Position numbers and translations under genes: made by a program | Source of the DNA: Rosellinia necatrix | Taxonomy: Eukaryota > Ascomycota > Sordariomycetes > Xylariales > Xylariaceae | Assembly: GCA_021209875.1 (NCBI GenBank) | Contig: JAGYVD010000001.1 | Location: forward strand, 4,092,001 to 4,156,000 | Length of the DNA stretch: 64,000 nt | Direction of reading: 5' to 3' | Part shown: positions 47,783 to 58,693 of the stretch, piece after piece | How positions within the stretch are numbered: the first letter of the stretch is position 1 | Layout: every line of letters starts with the position of its first letter | Notes under the pieces: model-generated | Seen by the model: only the letters and a program-made list of their open reading frames with translations | Told to the model about the DNA's origin: nothing | The model's database searches: none

Positions 47783-48442
47783 TCACTCGAGCTTATCCAG
47801 GTGCTCGAGCCGCGTGAGCACGACCTGCTTGCTGGTCTCCTCGATCTCGCCGGCGAGGAAGACCTCGTCGAGGATGGCGTAGACCTTGTAGAAGTTGAAG
47901 ACGAGGTCGAGCTCGCAGACGTTGCCGAAGAAGGCGTCGAGGACCTCGACGAAGAAGTGGATGGCCTCGAGGTAGGCGAGCTCGTTGTCGTTGGTGTCGA
48001 CGCAGGCGCAGAAGAAGAGGCCGGCGTACCGCCGGTACACGACCTTGTGGTTCCGGAACTCGACGAAGTTGGACTGGTATTTCTGGTCGCGGGGGGGCTA
48101 CGAGGCGGTGGACCTGTAAAGAGGGAGAGAGAGAGGGAGAGATGGATGGTTAGCTTCGTGTCGTGGCGGAGAGTGGTTCGAGGGGGTTTGAGGGGGTTCG
48201 AGGGGGTTCGAGGGGGGAGACGACGACGACGCGGGGGGACATGGGGAAGAGTTCATTTACCTCGCCTTTGAGCTTGATCTTCTCGTCATCCGTGTACGGC
48301 ACATACCACTTCGCCAGCCGCGTCTTGCCTCTGTTGCATTGGGGGCTTAGGGTCAGCGAACTCTCCCACTGCGACGCCGCCACGGCCAATTATGTGTCGG
48401 TCTAACTCACTGCCTGTTCTGTATTAATATGAAAGACAGCAT
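47783..48442 (-). CDS. APS2: AP-2 clathrin adaptor sigma subunit, one apparent frameshift
   Basis: Three exons: 48442-48411 ([10 protein letters not shown]), 48330-48261 ([17 protein letters not shown]) and 48113-47783. Removing one base from a C7 run (plus strand G7 at 48091-48097) gives 143 residues, the family length. The last exon reads VHRLVA, then after the C-run [52 protein letters not shown] and ends [11 protein letters not shown]. This is the near-invariant AP small-chain sequence. The sigma2 subunit is part of the plasma-membrane AP-2 adaptor core that binds acidic dileucine cargo signals in clathrin-mediated endocytosis. An alternative acceptor (TAG at 48098-48100) would restore the frame by skipping VHRLVA, giving GE-PPRDQ. 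Confidence 0.9.
48091..48097 (-). other. C7 run causing apparent frameshift in AP-2 sigma
   Basis: Codons GTC CAC CGC CTC GTA GCC before the run encode the conserved VHRLVA, and the frame after it encodes the conserved RDQKYQSNF, but the two are one base apart. Six Cs would fuse them perfectly. Either the run is miscounted or splicing uses the in-frame TAG acceptor directly before the run. Confidence 0.8.
48175..48217 (+). repeat. G-rich 10-bp tandem repeat inside AP-2 sigma intron 2
   Basis: Four near-perfect copies of ggttcgaggg/ggtttgaggg with five-G runs, within the 147-bp second intron (48114-48260) of the AP-2 sigma gene. Four G-runs at short spacing could form a quadruplex on the plus strand; the transcript would carry the C-rich complement. 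Confidence 0.85.
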
Positions 48443-48902
48443 TGCGCTTGGTGAAGAAGTGCCGTGCTTAGTCTGCGCACCATGAACTCTTGACGATGGC
48501 GTGTCCGACTGGCTTTCTTCTTGAGTCGCGAGAGCTAAGTTAACGTAGGTACCTACTTACCCTAACCTCCGACTCGACCGGATTTAGGAGATGGTACCCG
48601 CTGAGCTGCATACATTTACATATGTGCTTGTACTGAAGTCGCCTAGAGTTTTAGCTAACAAGGTTCTAAGATGGGGGCACTTCTCCCTAATAAACTGCCT
48701 ACAAAGATGCCGGTGTGGCTCAGCAACGTGCTCTTTACCCAATACTTGCACTGTATTTGTACGACTTCACTCTCAGTGGGCATTTACACTAGGTAGGGTA
48801 AAGCATTCGTGTATCCGTAATCCTGCCTCTAACTACCTTCCTACCTACCTAGGTAGGTACCTAGACTAAATACATCTTAGATCAATCAGACGACCAGAGA
48901 GT
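48443..48902. other. Short intergenic region upstream of AP-2 sigma
   Basis: 460 bases holding the AP-2 sigma promoter and the 3' UTR of the neighbouring SDR gene, which lies on the same strand. A CTACCTACCTAGGTAGGTA array occurs at about 48838-48862. Confidence 0.6.
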
Positions 48903-49959
48903 TCAAACATCGAACTTCTCGCCAACCAGTTTCTCGCTAAGCTCCCAGCACTTCGCTGCCAGTTCGGGATCCGTTGCCCACGGCTTGACCACCTCGGGGT
49001 CCGTTGTCAAATTGGCATCGTCGATGAATACCCCCTCCTCCTTGACGAGGTCGGGGTCGATCGCAGCGCGGATGAGCGACGCGCTCCCCTGCTGCAGCGT
49101 CTTCATCGGGTCGCGCGCGCGCGTCTCCGCTATGGAATACCCATTGACCTTCCACGCGGCCTCGTCGAGGAGCTCCGCCGCCTTGCCCCCGAGCGCGGCG
49201 AGGTAGCCCTGCAGGTTGGTCGAGACGCTGCCGGGCGTCGGCGCGTAGGCGCGGGGGGCGCCGCCGCCGCGGTTCGCGAGCCGCCTGTTCAGCTCCACCG
49301 CGTACAGGATGTTCGCCGTCTTGGCCTGCCCGTAGCCCGCGAACTCGCTGTACGCGCCGGGCTCGGCGAACCCGGGGTCGTGGAAGCGGATCCCGGTGTA
49401 CCGGTGCGCGGAGCTGGACACGCTGACCACCCGGGCCCCCGGGCCGGCCGCGACGATCCTGGGCATGATCTTGTTCGTGAGCACGAAGTGGCTGAGGTGG
49501 TTGATGGCGAACTGGTAGTCCAGCCCGTCCTCCGTCGTCATCTGCGGGGAGGCCATGACCGCGGCGTTGTTGATGGCCACGTCGATCTTGGCGACCTCGG
49601 CGTCGTCGAGAATGGCCTGCGCGGCGGCCCGCACGCTCGCGAGGGACGAGAGCTCGGCCTCGACGAACTTGACCTTGATCGCCGCGTTGACGCCCTTGAT
49701 CGCATCGATCGTCGGCTGCGCCTTGGCTCGTGACCGCCCAACGAGGATGATCATGGCCGGGCCTTCGGCCGCCAGAGATATGGCTGTCTCGGCACCAAGG
49801 CCACCAGGCGTTGGTCCAGTGATGAGAACTTGTCCGGGTCAGAAACCTGCCTTCCGCCAAACACATCTTTGGAGATAACTCACAGTTTCTGCCTCTGACT
49901 TGGTCTGCAAACTTGTGGACGAGATCGAGGCCGTCGGTTTCTCTACTATACGTCGCCAT
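48903..49959 (-). CDS. WWOX/retinol-dehydrogenase-like SDR
   Basis: Two exons (49959-49884, 49828-48903) give 333 residues. The start ATG gives MATYSRETDGLDLVHKFADQ. The 55-bp intron (GTGAGT/AAG) joins RGRN to FLITGPTPGGLGAE, the nucleotide-binding loop (TGPTPGGLG, 29-37). Further signatures are NNAA (112-115), SVSSSAHR (catalytic Ser near 163-165) and Y191-x3-K195 (YGQAK). The Y-G-Q-A-K-T-A-N context and HLSHFVLTN region are typical of the subgroup with WW-domain oxidoreductase and retinol dehydrogenases, which reduce or oxidise lipid or polyketide-like carbonyls with NADP(H). The substrate is unknown. The coding sequence is far richer in GC at third positions than its neighbours, giving long shadow frames of over 300 codons. 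Confidence 0.88.
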
Positions 49960-51675
49960 CTTTGTTGTGGTTGCTAATTGGCTGACTGGGTAAGGGTTCT
50001 CTTGGGCTCCTGTGTTGCTGTATATCTGTCTCAACATTGATGTTTCCTAAGGTCTGAGAGATTGCTCCAGTTGCGCAGTTGCAGAATTGTTGGGCAAGTT
50101 CTCAGCTCTTATATGCCACCCGAGCTCACTTAGCCCCTTTGTTCATCATCATGGCAATCATGTCTGGGATATGCTGTATCGACGACTGCCGGTGCTGCAG
50201 CAGTCGGGGCTATGCATCTTAAACCCGTGATGCCCGCCAACGCCGCCCAGGGACAGACAAGAGAACGATGTAACCCAAAAGCCAAGATAGAGGAGGAAAT
50301 GTCTGGGTTTCTAGAATTAGTTACCTAGATCTGACTTTTGATTGTGGGCCAAATTCGTGATGGCCGTAGTCCATGCGAGTTGTGAGCCCATCATTGCAGA
50401 TGAATGTGTTGACGGGTTCTAAACTCCGTTAAACCCATGAGTATAGTGCTAGGCAGGTGCCCAGATAAAAATACCCTGGACAAGGAGATGTGTATAAATT
50501 CACATACTTTAGTAATCCACTCCAACCTACTCGTATAATGTTGTTATATTCAGCACTGGAAAGAATATAGGGCCCTGCAGATATCATCCGGATGCATGAT
50601 GTTCTGTTGTTCCCGTCCAATTAGCATCTTAGAGCTAGGTAGGTACCTAATGTAAGTGTAGCCAGAGGCGTGCCTAGTTATCCCTAGTCGCCACAATTAA
50701 TTCTACACACACAGTGTGTCACACACATACGTGATGCTTGGGTTGTGGCGCTGCCCAGCCATACAATGGATGCTTCCCAAAACAGAAGAGGCATGCCTAA
50801 GCCTACCTGATACAAGCACATGCATTCTTTGAGGTACTCATCCAATCATGCCTCCGAATGCTTCTGTCACGCTCAACTTCTTTCTCACGATCTTTTTCCA
50901 TGCTCACCTATTTAATCACATTAATTTTAGATGACGGCACATTGCGCAGAATCCTTGTAGTCTAATGTCCTGAAGTTTCCCACCTTAAGGCGAGAGCGTC
51001 CTGTTTATGATCCCACTGGTGAGCATTTGACACACTACCAATTCCTAGAGCCGGCGTCTGACCTGGATATGTGACCCCTAGACCACTGCAAGCGATATCA
51101 TACATTGCATTCTATAGGCTCATCGGTCCCTACACGAATAGTATTCATCGTGCCTCATCTTGCGAGAATTTGAATTAGCATCTAGAGTGTTGGGTTGTTG
51201 CTCTGCTCCCTCCCTTCCTTGAGTCGCGTGTTACCGACGTGTCTCGTGTGCCCATTGTGTTTCTCAGCCCTCGAAATATTTCGTGGAGATTTATACGGGG
51301 CCAGATTTAAGCCGCATCTGAAAGCCGCATCCGAAAGCCGCATCTAAAAGCCGCAAGGCGCGGGTCTTGTTGGTACCCAAGTAGCAGCTAAGGCGGGCAA
51401 GCCTTCAACTACTTGATCAGATCTTCTTCGCCCATAAACATATTTCGCCAACTGCCCATTACCTCTACACAGCCTGTTTGCCTGTCTACCCGCCATTTTT
51501 CTGCCTGCGGCAACCGCAGATGCCCAGGCAGATCCTTCTTCCTCAGCATTCCCCCCCGCATTCCCAGTATCTCTCGACGAGCCGCGCATGTCAATCGGGT
51601 TGAGGGCGAAGCAGTGGTTCAGACGTGCTACCCCCTCTCTCGTGAAAATAGTTCCAGCATATCTGGGCTCAATCC
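49960..51675. promoter_or_regulatory. Divergent promoter region of SDR and Clr2-like gene
   Basis: Separates the 5' ends of the SDR (-) and the Clr2-like gene (+). A 13-bp tandem repeat lies at 51311-51356, about 320 bases before the Clr2 start. No gene recognised; the plus frame at 51413-51991 overlaps the Clr2 first exon in another phase and is a shadow. Confidence 0.5.
51311..51356 (+). repeat. 13-bp tandem repeat gccgcatctgaaa
   Basis: Three consecutive copies (gccgcatctgaaa, gccgcatccgaaa, gccgcatctaaaa) plus a partial fourth, in the region upstream of the Clr2-like gene. It could be a cluster of binding sites or simply a minisatellite. Confidence 0.9.
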
Positions 51676-53507
51676 ATGTCGGTCACCATGGCGTCTCGAA
51701 AGGCCAAGGACCCGAAGGCAGCAGACAACGAAAACGCGTCTGCAAACGCAATCGCGTTACGGGTTTGGCGGAGTGATGGCACTGAAATGCCGTCGGAATA
51801 CAGTCAATACGAAAAGGTTGAAGAGGGCGCGAAACCCATCATCGAATGGCAGAATAAACTTGGCCAGGCTCTGGCTGCGGAACTCATGCCAAGTGCGAGT
51901 ACGTAGATGTATCCCACGAACATGTTGCGTTTCTAACCGGTCCCAGACGGAATGTATTTTCTCCAGGAGTTCCCGGCCCATTATCATTTAAGATGGTATC
52001 AAGGTAGGATAGCGTGCTCCTATGCATACGATGCCTATGCTAATCTTCGTATCTAGCCAAAGAGGAGAGGAAGAAGAGTCAAGCAAAGCACTACTATCTC
52101 TTCGGCTACCCCGAAGATCCCGGCGCAAATAAAGCTCGCAAATACTACCGGTCGCCAAATCACTTTCTTCCCCATCTCATCTGGCTGATAGGCGAGTCAC
52201 AAGATAGGGGCGACTGCGCTTGCGAGTTTTGCTCCGGATCAAAGCCGATCACTAGTAAAGCAGCAAAGATGAAGCCGATATTGTCTAGTGGACCAGCCTT
52301 GTCGCCTGCTGCTACTAGCGCACCGCCTCCCGTATCAACCCCATCAACAAACACCACCAATACCGCAGCCTCAACGCATAAAACCACGGCCGCAAGCTCT
52401 AACAGCAAACCGAGAACAACAAGCCGTCCTTCGGCATCCTCTCAGCAACCCAGCTCACATGAGGTGCAAACAGCCGTCCCTTACCAGACGCCCGCGGTAG
52501 CCCCTAGCGTTGCTCAGCACCCATACCCTGTTGTCCATGACCATGATGCGTTGTTTAGGGCCGGCGAAGTCGTCTGGTATAAGAACAATAATTCTTGGCG
52601 TGTGGGTATGATACTCACCTCCGGTCCCACGTTGTCTATCATTCCGTTTGGTCACCCTCAATACCGGACCTCGACAGTCGTTAAAGAGGAGGCAGACGTT
52701 CGGCCATTCCTCGCGTTTAGTATACCCCAGATTAACAGTGGCCTCCAGGAGTTAAAGGGGCGCGCCTTGGACCAGATCGACTGGCAAGCTCTCCAGGAGC
52801 GCTTCGGTACGCATACCGACGCTTCGAGACGGGAAGGGTTAGCAATCGAAGCAACCAAGCTGGCAGCTACCCGCGTAGATCACTCCTATTCCACCTTCAA
52901 TCCGCTTCCAGAGTCGGTACCTAATTATACCATGTATGGGGGTCTCTTTCTCGGCGCTGAAAAGATATGTGTTGGAGAAGCGGTTAGAATTAAGCTACCA
53001 CGAGAGCAACAGGACCCGAGCTTAGAGAAGGGGATGCCCATGGTTATGGTTATTTGGCGAATCTCCATCAGCAAAGACGGTGGTGTCGTGGTGTCCGAAG
53101 GAAGTCTCTGGAAACTACAACACACTCCGCTGACCCATCCACCGACCAACCAAGTACAACTCCCTGCGGCCATGCTCGGAGAGAAGGAATTCCGAGACGG
53201 GATCCTCCAAAGCCGTGGCTGGCGTGTGGAGTGGGTTCTGGTCAATCGAAACATGTCTGTCGACGAATCTGCCATCCGCGGCCGATTTTACGAGACTCGG
53301 CGGCTCACCCCCATCTTGAACCCGGCTAAGTTCGAGAACATGGTTCGTCAACAACACATCGAGGACATCCAGTCCCTGCTCAACAACCGTGGCGATTCCA
53401 GCGGCCCTCACGTCGGAAGGGTTCTCAACAGGGCCCAAGCAGTTGCTGGCGCTATTCCCCTTGACGTGTCTATCCCGCCAAGCGCAGACCTCGTCGAGGC
53501 GTATTGA
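51676..53507 (+). CDS. clr2: Clr2-like transcriptional silencing protein
   Basis: Three exons (51676-51898, 51947-52003, 52057-53507) give 576 residues. Introns are 48 and 53 bp with GTACGT/CAG and GTAGGA/TAG ends and a CTAATC branch site. Splicing gives NGMYFLQEFPAHYHLRWYQ, then a Lys-rich link, HYYLFGYPEDPG, YYRSPNHFLPHLIWL and a cysteine triad DCACEFCSGSKPITS. This order is that of the Clr2 N-terminal (transcription-silencing) domain. A Ser/Thr/Pro linker follows, then FRAGEVVWYKNNNSWRVGMI, which begins a BAH-like C-terminal domain. In fission yeast Clr2 is a subunit of the SHREC histone deacetylase and remodelling complex that silences heterochromatin; in filamentous fungi the role is inferred. 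The ATG at 51688 (MASRK) is an alternative start. Confidence 0.82.
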
Positions 53508-54661
53508 ATTAGAGAAGTAAAGCTCCGTGCCTGTATGAAATAAAATAGCTCTTTCTTTCGTGATTCGTCTTGCGCTGTGAACCAGGACAAATTTTCGTGA
53601 ACCAATAAAACTTGTTGTTCGTTCGAGCATTGATGCCTCTAGTCTACACCTAAAGCGACCGGGTGACCTCAAGAAACTAGACCGTTCTCCCAATTGTAAT
53701 CCCTCCTTGGACATGGCGCGTCTCCCGCTGGCCTTCGTGCTTGTAGCTGGCCACGACAGAGATCATAGGTTCAAAAGTCCCCCTCCCCCCGAGCGGGAGT
53801 CCCAAAGCAGACAATAAACGCCCTTACATGTTAAGAGGCGCTGCTATAGGCCGCCACGGGCCCTGATCACATCCAGATACGGCTCATCTTACGAGCCGCC
53901 GTTTTAGGGGGCGTTACGCCCGTGAATATCAGATATATATGTATTGGCTATTGCGTGTTGCTCTTACGACTTTGTTTCATAGCGACCCATGCCAGGGCAG
54001 AGGGACCTTTTGCGTCCGCAGGTGCAAATTGGAGGTTTGACTCGGTCATTGTGGGATCACGCCCCTCCTCCCTTCACTGACTCGAAGGGGGTTTCAACGA
54101 CGGGCCCTGCGCGCGGCGCGACCACAACAAGTACATACATACCAAAGTAAGTAAGTAGGTAAGCAAGTAAGAAAGTAGTTATGATAGACCAGTCAGTGTG
54201 GCGGCCGCGTGACAGCCAGGATGCGTTATTCCAAGCCGTGCTGCCCCACTACAAGATTGCCGTCTTCCGCAACACGAAAGCCAGTTTCCCCCTTTGGACC
54301 GTTTCCCCTTCTCGCTCTCGGCTGCGTCTGTATAGTTGTCGCGGACCAGGGAAAGGAAAGAGTAGGGCGGGTTTGTCGTTGGCAGGCGATCGTGTCGCTC
54401 AGCGAAAGCCCTTTGACTACATCTACACCAGGTTAGGAATTTGCAAGGTCGATTGAGATTGTTATCTACACATACAGGCGCAAATAACACGTAGGTTGCC
54501 GTATAGAGGGACGTGAGGAGAAAGATAACTAGATACGAATAGCGGCGGCGGTTGCTCAAGGTAGGTAGGAAGGTTCCTACCCAAGCGTTGGGCCCATCCA
54601 TCGCGCGTGGATCGCATTTGCATCCCCGGGACTGCATCCCGGAGGGGCCGGTAAGCCGCTC

Positions 54662-54713
<52 letters not shown>

Positions 54714-54720
54714 TGCTACT
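54662..54720 (+). repeat. (CTG)n triplet repeat
   Basis: About 19 CTG units with two CTA and one TTG interruption, in non-coding DNA. Confidence 0.95.
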
Positions 54721-54724
54721 GCAC

Positions 54725-54800
54725 AAGAAAGACTTAGGTAACTACCCAGGTAACCAACCCAGCCTACGTAGGTAGTAACTACCTACCTAACACTACCTGC
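54725..54800. repeat. TAGGTA/TACCTA array
   Basis: Interleaved ACCTA and TAGGTAACTACC words directly after the CTG repeat. Similar arrays lie at 54130-54180, 55545-55570, 56097-56160 and 56205-56240. Confidence 0.75.
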
Positions 54801-57386
54801 CCATAGGACTAATGTAGGTCTTGTTTTTCTGGGCATACATATAACTATCTGGAGGTGACGGGGGGTGGAAACCCATGGCCTTGACCGAATCCGCCCCTCC
54901 TTGCAGAAGAAGAACCGATGTGCTGTCGGGTAAAAAAAAAACCGAAAACTAAAAAGACTACTTCGTACATTAGGTGGTAAATAGTGTGTGCGTGCGCACC
55001 CGCCCGCCTACATGGCTACATACATAACCTGCATACATCTGCTGCACCCTCCGCGCCGCCGGTGCGTGGAAAAATAGAACTACGTGTAAAATCGTGCCGT
55101 AGCTTCGCGGTAGTATGGGTGCACAACACTAGATCTGCCTCGAGTTGAATGCAGTCATGGCCTGATTCAAATACCTCGCTGGACATATTGGTCCGGCAGA
55201 GAGACACGGCAAATTGGAAGAGAGATCAGTCAGTTAGTTGGCCAGTCAGTCAGCCATCGATCGACCTTGATTGAATATTGAATGAGACACGGAGTTTCTC
55301 AACGTCTAGCCTATCCAGTATCTATCTACACTAGTAGGCAGGTGCGGACATTACTAAGGTGGCATGTATACCTAAAACAACGGCTAAAAACGCACCATAG
55401 TGGGCTGGCTATGTTAGACTGCGGTAGAAGCCAACGAGATCGTGTGGTGATGAGCATACAGATTACACTACTTGCGTAGATCTTCCTTCGTTAGGCACGT
55501 AACTAACGACCTAAGCAAGATATGGCATCATACTTGCACACTTCAGTACCTACCCTAGGTAGGTACAGTAGGGGGGAGTAGGGACCTTGATCGACTACTG
55601 TAGACCTTGATCGAGTACAGTAAACCTTGACAGAGAGAAAAGCTCCAAAGAAACCACCTACACCAAGTACCTGTTATGTATATCCATTGGTGCTAATTAC
55701 CCACTGGTTTCGCAGCAGAGCCTGCGGCGGCATGGGCACAGAGGTATAGTGTACCATACATAGTGTACCTCACACGAGGCACACTGCCATCCATCCATCC
55801 CCAGGATCCAAATCCAAGTCGTATCCGGGGTCGACCTGGCGAATGAGCGGCTAGGTCCCAAACTGTCGGGTTTTTTGTCTGGAGGTCGCAACGAGGGTTT
55901 TTTTTTTTTCCCCTTCTCTTTTCTCGGTAGCGGGGAGAGAGAGGAGGGGAAGGGGGGAAGCTATCTTACCTTGATTGCTTTTTTCCTTTTGCTAATTTAA
56001 GATCGGGGGCTTAGAAACTACCATTCCGTACCTTTTTTACCCCGAACTGGGATGTCGTTTTAGTGGGTTCGACACGACGACAGGACACCCTCCTCGTATT
56101 AGGTAACCTACCACGACCTACCCTAAGGCAGGCAGGTCTAAGGTAGGTTAGGTGGGTGAGGTATGGCATACCCGCTTGGGCGGTATATGCAGATGAGGTG
56201 GTGGTGATACTAGGTAGGTTAGGTAGGTAGGTAGGTCCGCAAGTGTAGGTACTGGTACTTTTAGCATCACTTCCCTACCTCGTGGTTTCGTGATGAGCAC
56301 AGGAAAGAGGGGGGAAATGCCGAGCCGGGGAAGCAGAAGCAGATCGTCATTGCAGTACCAGGACACAATGTACCATGGTAAGCTGCCAAACCTCAGAACC
56401 GAATAACATAACATACATTACACTAGCTGACCACCCCAGGGTTATCATTTGGCAGCTGTATCACTAATCATCGGGTGGATATTGCTCCTATGTAAGAAGT
56501 ACGGAGTACATACTTAACTGACGTCGGGTAAAATTCTTGGTATGGGTGGCAGAAGCAGCAGCAGGAGCAGGCGCAGGAGGAGCAGGTGGGCAACGGATGC
56601 GATTGCATACTGTGCATACTGTAGTTATTTGTGGCTGTTCAGGGTCCTTCGGGCTCTGTCAGACTTTTTCGGACCCGTCCTAATTAATATAGTCCGCCTA
56701 TAGTACCTACCTAATTAAGCCCGCAACCGAAATACCTAACCTACCTACCCTACTGTGATGGGGGTGGTAGATGGTGGTGGCGACACGCCATACATCGTAC
56801 TGTATTGTTTTAACGTTTCCCAGGGACCCTGTTCTCGGGTCGCAAGCCGGTTCCTTAACCCTGTGAGCCAATTTGGAGGGCATAATTAAGTGCCTATCCC
56901 CCGGTGTCGTTTGGCGGCCACGTACCATTTTCCTATCCGGGTTTAAGATATTTTGCCCAACTCGCTTTTCACTTATCCCAGAATTCATCACGAGTTTCCC
57001 CCTTGCACTGTACTGTATATAGGCTAATTTCCGTTCCTGGCGCATTTTGGATACGGGGGGTTTTTGTCGTGGAGGTGGCGTGAAGGTAATGTAGGTAGGT
57101 AGTGTGGTCTCTTGCAAAAGATGATACCATATGCGCAATCATGGAGGCCTTCTTTACACTGCTACACTAATAACCCACGCCTTACCTTGTGCCATGTAAA
57201 CGGATACGGTATCCACGGCACCTGTCATGGTGACGGAGTGGAGAGATGCTACCTTCGGTACTATGATGTACCTAGAGCATGCTGGTGCCAAAGAGGCATG
57301 CGGAGGGGTCAATGACAAGGCGTCGATACTACCGTCGTCCCTTGTCCATGGCTGTAGGTATTCTGTTAGTTGCCCGATTATGTTAT

Positions 57387-57420
57387 CGTTTGTTTGTTTG
57401 TTTGTTGGTTGGTTGGTTGG
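57387..57420 (+). repeat. (GTTT)n followed by (GGTT)n
   Basis: Four GTTT-type units pass into four GGTT units, a tetranucleotide microsatellite with a single-base unit change. Confidence 0.9.
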
Positions 57421-57538
57421 GAAGCATTTCTTTCGGCTCCGCGCGTGCGCGTGGGTTTAGGAGGGGTTTGAAACACAGGCGAGAGCCGAGCAGGAATCGA
57501 CCCGCGTTACGTTGCGTTCGTTGGCATTTTATTGTTCC

Positions 57539-57664
57539 TGTGTGTGTGTAATGTGTATGTGTGTATGTGTGTACGTATATATGTATGCATGTATGTGTAG
57601 TGTGTATGTATATCTGTATGTATATGTGTATAGATGTGTGTATGTAATATGTATGTATTGTATG
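57539..57664 (+). repeat. TGTATG-type purine-pyrimidine alternating tract
   Basis: About 125 bases of almost perfectly alternating T/C and G/A (TGTG, TATG, GTAC), with a few breaks such as gtgtgtaatg. Long Tyr/Val or His/Thr-rich frames across it are artefacts. Confidence 0.85.
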
Positions 57665-58158
57665 ATATTTGATTTGATTTGTACTGTATTCCTTTTTTGG
57701 TCCTGCGCCCGTTTGCGTTACGCCCGTTGCGCTGCGTTTGCGCGTTTGATGCCTCCAATCAACACTCACATCCGACGCACCCTTCTCGCCTGCTTCCCCG
57801 CCTCCCCATCCCGTGCTGTTTCTTATTGCTATTAGGGGGTATGTATTGTTTTCGTCGTTCCTCGTCGTTGAATTAGGAGGGTGCCATCGAACCACGGCTC
57901 GGATCTGGTTGAATTCGAAACCTGGTTTTCCCGTCTGCGTGTACGGCGGTGGCGGCCTTGCCGAGCCAATCCTGCATGACGAGATATAATATAGCCATAG
58001 ATAGGATTCCTGCTGAGTTGCAGGCGAGACCCATATAGAGTTCGAGGTTTGCGCACCTCGATGCTTCCCCGCGACGTTTACCTTAGTTGTCGGGTGCGGC
58101 CGCTGCCCGCTGTGCTTCCCCTTTTCGGCTACCTTGGTGGGCTCCGTGTCCGACCCGA

Positions 58159-58223
58159 GCAGCGGCAGCAGCAGCAGGAGAAGCAGCAGCAGCAGCAGCA
58201 GGAGCGCAGCAACAGCAGCACCA
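58159..58223 (+). repeat. (CAG)n triplet repeat
   Basis: CAG units with GAG/AAG and GGAG interruptions over about 65 bases. The reverse-complement class (CTG) follows at 58624-58693. Confidence 0.92.
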
Positions 58224-58623
58224 CCAACGTACGCAAGCCCCTGACGACTGCTGCGCCGAGCCCGAGTGTGGGTGCAGCGGCGCAGCGGTGCATGCAGTCT
58301 CGGTTCCTCGCTTTACGAAAAGATGTTGCATGTACATATATATGTATGTATGTATGCATGTATCGCGAGTCGGCTGCTGCAATAAATAGGACGCACGAGA
58401 GCGCAAATGCCTGTGCCGGCTTGCAGCATGCATCTGCTCGTCGAGGCAACGTGAGCTCTCTTGCACCGGACGCGGATTATCCCGTGTGGGAGCGATCAGC
58501 TATCGATGGATGGCCGGCTGGTTGGTTCGATGGTTGGTTGGTTGACTGGTATCTGGCGACTGAGTCGTGCGGGCGAGGTAGCATCGAGAAATGGCCATCG
58601 GTCTGCGTTGTGGCGCGGTGGAT

Positions 58624-58693
58624 TGCTGCTGCTGTTACTGCTGCTATTGTTGTTGCTGCTGCTTCTCCTGCTGCTGCTGCTGCTGCTGCTGCT
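58624..58693 (+). repeat. (CTG)n triplet repeat
   Basis: CTG units with TTG, TTA and TCT interruptions over about 70 bases. Together with 58159-58223 it forms an inverted pair about 400 bases apart. Confidence 0.92.

Noticed and set aside
47567..48271. 234-codon plus-strand frame rich in Glu, Asp, Val and Leu
   Set aside because: Antisense to the conserved AP-2 sigma exon; its composition mirrors that gene's codons.
48937..50037. 366-codon minus-strand open frame
   Set aside because: It overlaps the SDR gene in another phase, is Arg/Gly-rich as expected from GC-rich shadow frames, and has no motifs. The SDR frame carries the catalytic residues.
57383..57895. 170-codon minus-strand frame rich in Tyr, Thr and His
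   Set aside because: Direct product of the TGTATG alternating repeat.
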